DNA of 64,000 bases from the NCBI RefSeq assembly GCF_022808715.1, contig NZ_JAKZKX010000015.1:27007-91006 (forward strand), given 5' to 3'. Below the pieces are notes generated by a model that was not told the DNA's origin, searched no databases, and was given only the letters and a program-made list of their open reading frames with translations. The position numbers were made by a program, and so were the translations under genes. The first letter of the stretch is position 1. Each line of letters opens with the position of its first letter. Positions 60,977 through 64,000 of the stretch are shown here, piece by piece. This DNA comes from Fundidesulfovibrio agrisoli (lineage in GTDB: Bacteria > Desulfobacterota > Desulfovibrionia > Desulfovibrionales > Desulfovibrionaceae).

Positions 60977-63391
60977 GTGATTAAAAATCTTCCCCAAAAT
61001 CTCATACGATCCATTGAATCTGGAAAAGCGATGTTGTTTACTGGAGCAGGGTTTTCAGATGGGTGTGAAAATTTTAAGGGAAGTACTCCTCCTAGAGCGA
61101 AAGAATTAGCTCACAAAATTGCTGATCTAGGCAAGTTCACCAAAGACGATGACTTGACGTATGTGGCTGATAGGTATTTAAGACAAAATACAGAACGTTC
61201 CCCGTTGATAAGCTTCCTGAAAGATTCATTTACGATACGCTCAACAAAGGCAGCACATAACGCTATTGCTGCGTTGCCTTGGATGCGCTGCTACACGACA
61301 AATTACGACAATTCAATAGAGATTGCTGGCCAAGCGATTGGAAAGCGGTATGAAACAGCGTTTGTTGGAATTCCACCCTCTGAGTATTCCAAAAAGGATC
61401 TTGTGGTTCACATAAATGGCTCTATTTCAGAATTAACTGAAAAGACATTAGAAACTACATTCAAGCTCACAGACTCGTCGTACAATTCACCGGAAGGATT
61501 TTTGAGGAGCCCATGGTTTCATAATTTTAAAAACGATGTCGGGCGCTGCTCAGCCATTATTTTCATAGGGTACTCCCTTTATGATATCGATATAAAAAGG
61601 ATCGTCGCAAATTGCGACGGTCTGGATGCCTACTTCATTACAAGAAAAGATATACCACAAAAAGAAGAGTATACCTTTAGTTGTTATGGGGAAGTTATTA
61701 AGTGTGAAGTCGCAGGCTTTGGTGAATTGGTTTCTTGCATAAAGGCAAGCACTGAGGATGGGAGCCTAACTGCATTGGCAGAGTGTGCATATTTACAAAC
61801 CAATGTACAAGTGAGAGACATTGACCTTGAAAGGTTGTTTATATTTGGCAAAATTAATGACGATCTTGTTGAATCATCTGTAGTCGGGAGTGAGAAGTGG
61901 AATTATCTCTTTCGAAGAACATGCCTCTCAGATGTAGAAAACAATATATCACGGAATAATGTCGTTATCACTAGTGATCTCGGAAACGGAAAAACTGCGT
62001 TTTTGAAAGAATTGGCCCCATATCTACTTAGTAAGTCGCACTCTGTGTATATGATAGACGACCAGTATGGCGACATCATCGCGGATGTTGATATTCTTGT
62101 AAGAAGGGGCAAGCATTTTATACTTTTGATTGACGACTACTACAGAGACCAGAACCTGATGCGTTACCTGGCTGAGAATTTTTCTGTTCATGACCTTACT
62201 GTAGTTGCGACGTCAAGAACTACTTCTCATCACAAAGAAATAGCAAATTTAAAAAATTGGGGATTCCAATACGTACAGTACTCGCTAGACTGCCTTGACG
62301 AATTTGAGATGGATGGAGTTATTTCGTTAGCAGATAGCATGGGACACTGGGGTGAATTGGCAGGGATGCCGCCACGCGAAAAGAAGAACTGGATTAAGTA
62401 TAAAAATGATTCTTCGCTAGCATATTTCCTGCTGTCTCTTTTCGACTCAGAAGATATAAAGAATCGCATTGAAAATAACTTGAGGTCAATCATAACAACA
62501 AGGGGGGTCAAGGATGTTATATTTGCCATAGCCATACTGAAGGTGGCGAACATTCCGGCCACGGCGAGCATGATCAGTGAAGTCTCAGGGAATGACTTCA
62601 TTTACAAATCAACCCTCAGAAATGATTATAATTTCCAAAGCCTATTCAGTTTTGACAAAAGGGGTGCCATAATAACTTCCAGTGTTTTTGCTGCGTACCT
62701 ATTAAAATCACAGTTTTCGTCTAACGAAATTAAAGACAGATTTCTAAATATTGCCGAAGAATTCAATGCCAAGAGTAGCTATTCCCGTGACCACGAATTA
62801 CTCTTCAAGCATGTTTTGAAATTTTCCTCTTTGGAACGAATATTAAAGGACAAGGCCAAGATCACAACCATGGCAAGCTATTACGAGGATTTAAAACGCA
62901 GAGTTTCTTGGCTGAAAAATGATCCTCACTATTGGCTACAGTACGGAATGGCTCATCTTGTGTATGCGAACTTTGACAAAGCCAAGACACTGTTCGCCAC
63001 GGCGTATTCATTGGCAGAGGCAAAGTCTGGCTATCATACGGACCAAATAGACACTCAACAAGCGCGACTTCTTTTGAAAGAGTATATTCTATCTGCCAAT
63101 TCAAATGACGACTTTGATCGGTTTGAAAATGCACACCGACTGCTAGTTGGCCTTGAGGACGATCGCTACAAATTCAAGCAAATCGACTTGTATCGAAATG
63201 TAATTGAGGTGCATTATGCAAACCTTAGCAAGCCAAAAAAGGCTAAAATGAGACACTTTTGTTCAGCGATATTGAAATCTTCCCCTGTGGCTTCGTCTTT
63301 CAGCTATCTCGAACAGGACTTTATTGACCGGGTCATGGTGAGACTCCGGGAGGTATTTGACCAGCACATCATAAAGGGAAATCAAACCTAG
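60977..63391 (+). CDS. SIR2-STAND NTPase (Avs5-like antiphage protein)
   Basis: GTG start behind GGAGG. The 804-residue protein has an N-terminal SIR2-type NADase domain (LFTGAGFS 20-27, TTNYDNSIE at 107, HINGSISEL at 145, FIGYSLYD at 196), a central STAND NTPase (P-loop SDLGNGKTAFLKE ~333, Walker B FILLIDDYY ~381, VVATSR) and a long helical C-terminal sensor. Proteins of this layout detect phage proteins, oligomerise and deplete NAD. No partner gene is adjacent, so a single-gene system. Confidence 0.85.
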   Translation: MIKNLPQNLIRSIESGKAMLFTGAGFSDGCENFKGSTPPRAKELAHKIADLGKFTKDDDLTYVADRYLRQNTERSPLISFLKDSFTIRSTKAAHNAIAALPWMRCYTTNYDNSIEIAGQAIGKRYETAFVGIPPSEYSKKDLVVHINGSISELTEKTLETTFKLTDSSYNSPEGFLRSPWFHNFKNDVGRCSAIIFIGYSLYDIDIKRIVANCDGLDAYFITRKDIPQKEEYTFSCYGEVIKCEVAGFGELVSCIKASTEDGSLTALAECAYLQTNVQVRDIDLERLFIFGKINDDLVESSVVGSEKWNYLFRRTCLSDVENNISRNNVVITSDLGNGKTAFLKELAPYLLSKSHSVYMIDDQYGDIIADVDILVRRGKHFILLIDDYYRDQNLMRYLAENFSVHDLTVVATSRTTSHHKEIANLKNWGFQYVQYSLDCLDEFEMDGVISLADSMGHWGELAGMPPREKKNWIKYKNDSSLAYFLLSLFDSEDIKNRIENNLRSIITTRGVKDVIFAIAILKVANIPATASMISEVSGNDFIYKSTLRNDYNFQSLFSFDKRGAIITSSVFAAYLLKSQFSSNEIKDRFLNIAEEFNAKSSYSRDHELLFKHVLKFSSLERILKDKAKITTMASYYEDLKRRVSWLKNDPHYWLQYGMAHLVYANFDKAKTLFATAYSLAEAKSGYHTDQIDTQQARLLLKEYILSANSNDDFDRFENAHRLLVGLEDDRYKFKQIDLYRNVIEVHYANLSKPKKAKMRHFCSAILKSSPVASSFSYLEQDFIDRVMVRLREVFDQHIIKGNQT

Positions 63392-63630
63392 CTTCATATA
63401 TCTGCGTAGTCGACAGGTTCATATGTCCTTGATTTTACTTTGCAGCTTTCTAGTTTCATAGCTCAGTACTATGGTAGTCAACTGCTTTGCTGGCGCACAT
63501 TCAAAACAATTATAGGTTAACGCGGGAATATTCGGCCAGGATCAATATATCTTTGCGCCCTTGGTCAACAACCGGGCAGATCTAAGACTTTAACTCCGAT
63601 CCAACACCCCTTGTTGAATGTTAACTGCGG

Positions 63631-63682
63631 GTGGGTGACCCCTGCCGACCTTCTTCTTTTCCAGAATTAAGGCGGTGTCACC
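63631..63682 (+). repeat. Imperfect ~52-bp repeat, right copy
   Basis: See 60,432-60,484. The two copies bracket the SIR2-STAND gene. Between 63,392 and 63,630 no gene or RNA is seen. Confidence 0.55.
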
Positions 63683-63742
63683 AGTTGTGAGGCCAGAGCA
63701 AATTTGCCCTGGCCCCTGTGCGAACAATCAACCCAGATAGAC

Positions 63743-63869
63743 CTAGGCGAACTCCAGCTTCAGCCCGTCTTCAGTCTTCTTCACAGTGAACTTCTGCCCT
63801 TCTTCGAAATCGATCCCGGCCAGCATGTTGGCGCTGAGGACGATCCTGCCCTTCTTGTAGACCGGAGAG
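63743..63869 (-). pseudogene. Truncated copy of the HTH/AbrB-like gene
   Basis: Codes for the C-terminal ~41 residues (VYKKGRIVLSANMLAGIDFE ... KKTEDGLKLEFA), nearly the same as the tail of the protein at 42,784-43,119, including the downstream hairpin (63,690-63,713). Similarity stops abruptly at 63,869 where the insertion sequence begins; the N-terminal part is missing. Confidence 0.85.
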
Positions 63870-64000
63870 GAAGGGTAATCCCCCCAATAAAAGGTTGTTC
63901 TGAAAAGTAGAATTTTCTCGTAAACCCAGGCGAGGAGATTTTACATGAAGACGTCCCGCTACTCCGACAGTCAGATCCTGAGCATCCTGAAGCAAGCCGA
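63870..64000 (+). mobile_element. IS3-family insertion sequence, left end (continues outside window)
   Basis: Begins near 63,870-63,880 with a CCCCCC-containing end, where the interrupted gene's similarity ends, and carries a transposase start. The terminal inverted repeat cannot be confirmed without the other end. Confidence 0.7.
63945..64000 (+). CDS. IS3-family transposase OrfA, N-terminal part
   Basis: GAGGAG precedes the ATG. The first residues MKTSRYSDSQILSILKQA match the opening HTH of IS3/IS407-group OrfA proteins. The gene runs past the window end. Confidence 0.85.
   Translation, partial: MKTSRYSDSQILSILKQA

Overview
Reading the sequence alone, the window comes from a high-G+C, anaerobic, flagellated Gram-negative bacterium, most likely of the Desulfovibrio group. 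This is inferred from rubrerythrin, a membrane polyferredoxin, a Crp/Fnr regulator, FliJ plus a MotE-like protein, the alpha-2-macroglobulin/PBP1C pair, and very G+C-rich codon use from 1 to 33,500. From about 34,200 onward base composition drops sharply and becomes mosaic.

Host part (1-33,591). An alpha-2-macroglobulin C-terminus and pbpC overlap at 1-3,497. They are followed by truA and an overlapping large protein with Flagellin_IN-like repeats, then three tandem micro-proteins with membrane segments (6,639-6,990) and two orphan genes. Next come panC, metK, a lipoprotein, a degenerate shikimate-kinase-like protein, a DciA-like protein and a dienelactone-hydrolase-like enzyme. The motE-like gene and fliJ, a Crp/Fnr regulator and a divergent NapH-like polyferredoxin follow. 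A seven-gene minus-strand operon (17,605-26,157) combines two B12-type radical SAM enzymes, two glycosyltransferases, two methyltransferases and a GT-C-like membrane protein; it looks like a surface glycan or glycolipid pathway. The remainder is a PAS histidine kinase, a TMEM175 channel, rubrerythrin, recN, two peptide-ABC permeases and tRNA-Ala(GGC).

Integrated island (33,593-60,408). The last 46 bases of the tRNA-Ala region are repeated exactly at 60,363-60,408, so about 26.8 kb is an element inserted at the tRNA 3' end. It carries two tyrosine recombinases and a DUF927 replication-type protein followed by an AT-rich tract flanked by inverted repeats. No conjugation or virion structural gene is recognisable, so it resembles a phage satellite or other integrative element. 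Its cargo is rich in defence-like genes. These are an HExxH protease beside a CI-type HTH/GIY-YIG nuclease fusion; an Ec67-like retron (RT-TOPRIM fusion with its structured RNA visible upstream); a DUF559-like nuclease; and a NERD nuclease opposite a membrane J-protein. It also carries a DUF5131 protein, a phage TGT (DpdA)-like enzyme, three proteins sharing an AbrB-like tail, an ORF-less group II intron-like RNA, and a flagellin whose variable region is seven ~55-residue repeats (a predicted seven-bladed propeller) behind a sigma-54 promoter.

Beyond the island (60,409-64,000). A SIR2-STAND (Avs5-like) gene lies between two copies of an imperfect ~52-bp sequence, next to a truncated copy of an island gene that is cut by the left end of an IS3-family element running off the window. 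This suggests repeated accretion of elements downstream of the same tRNA.
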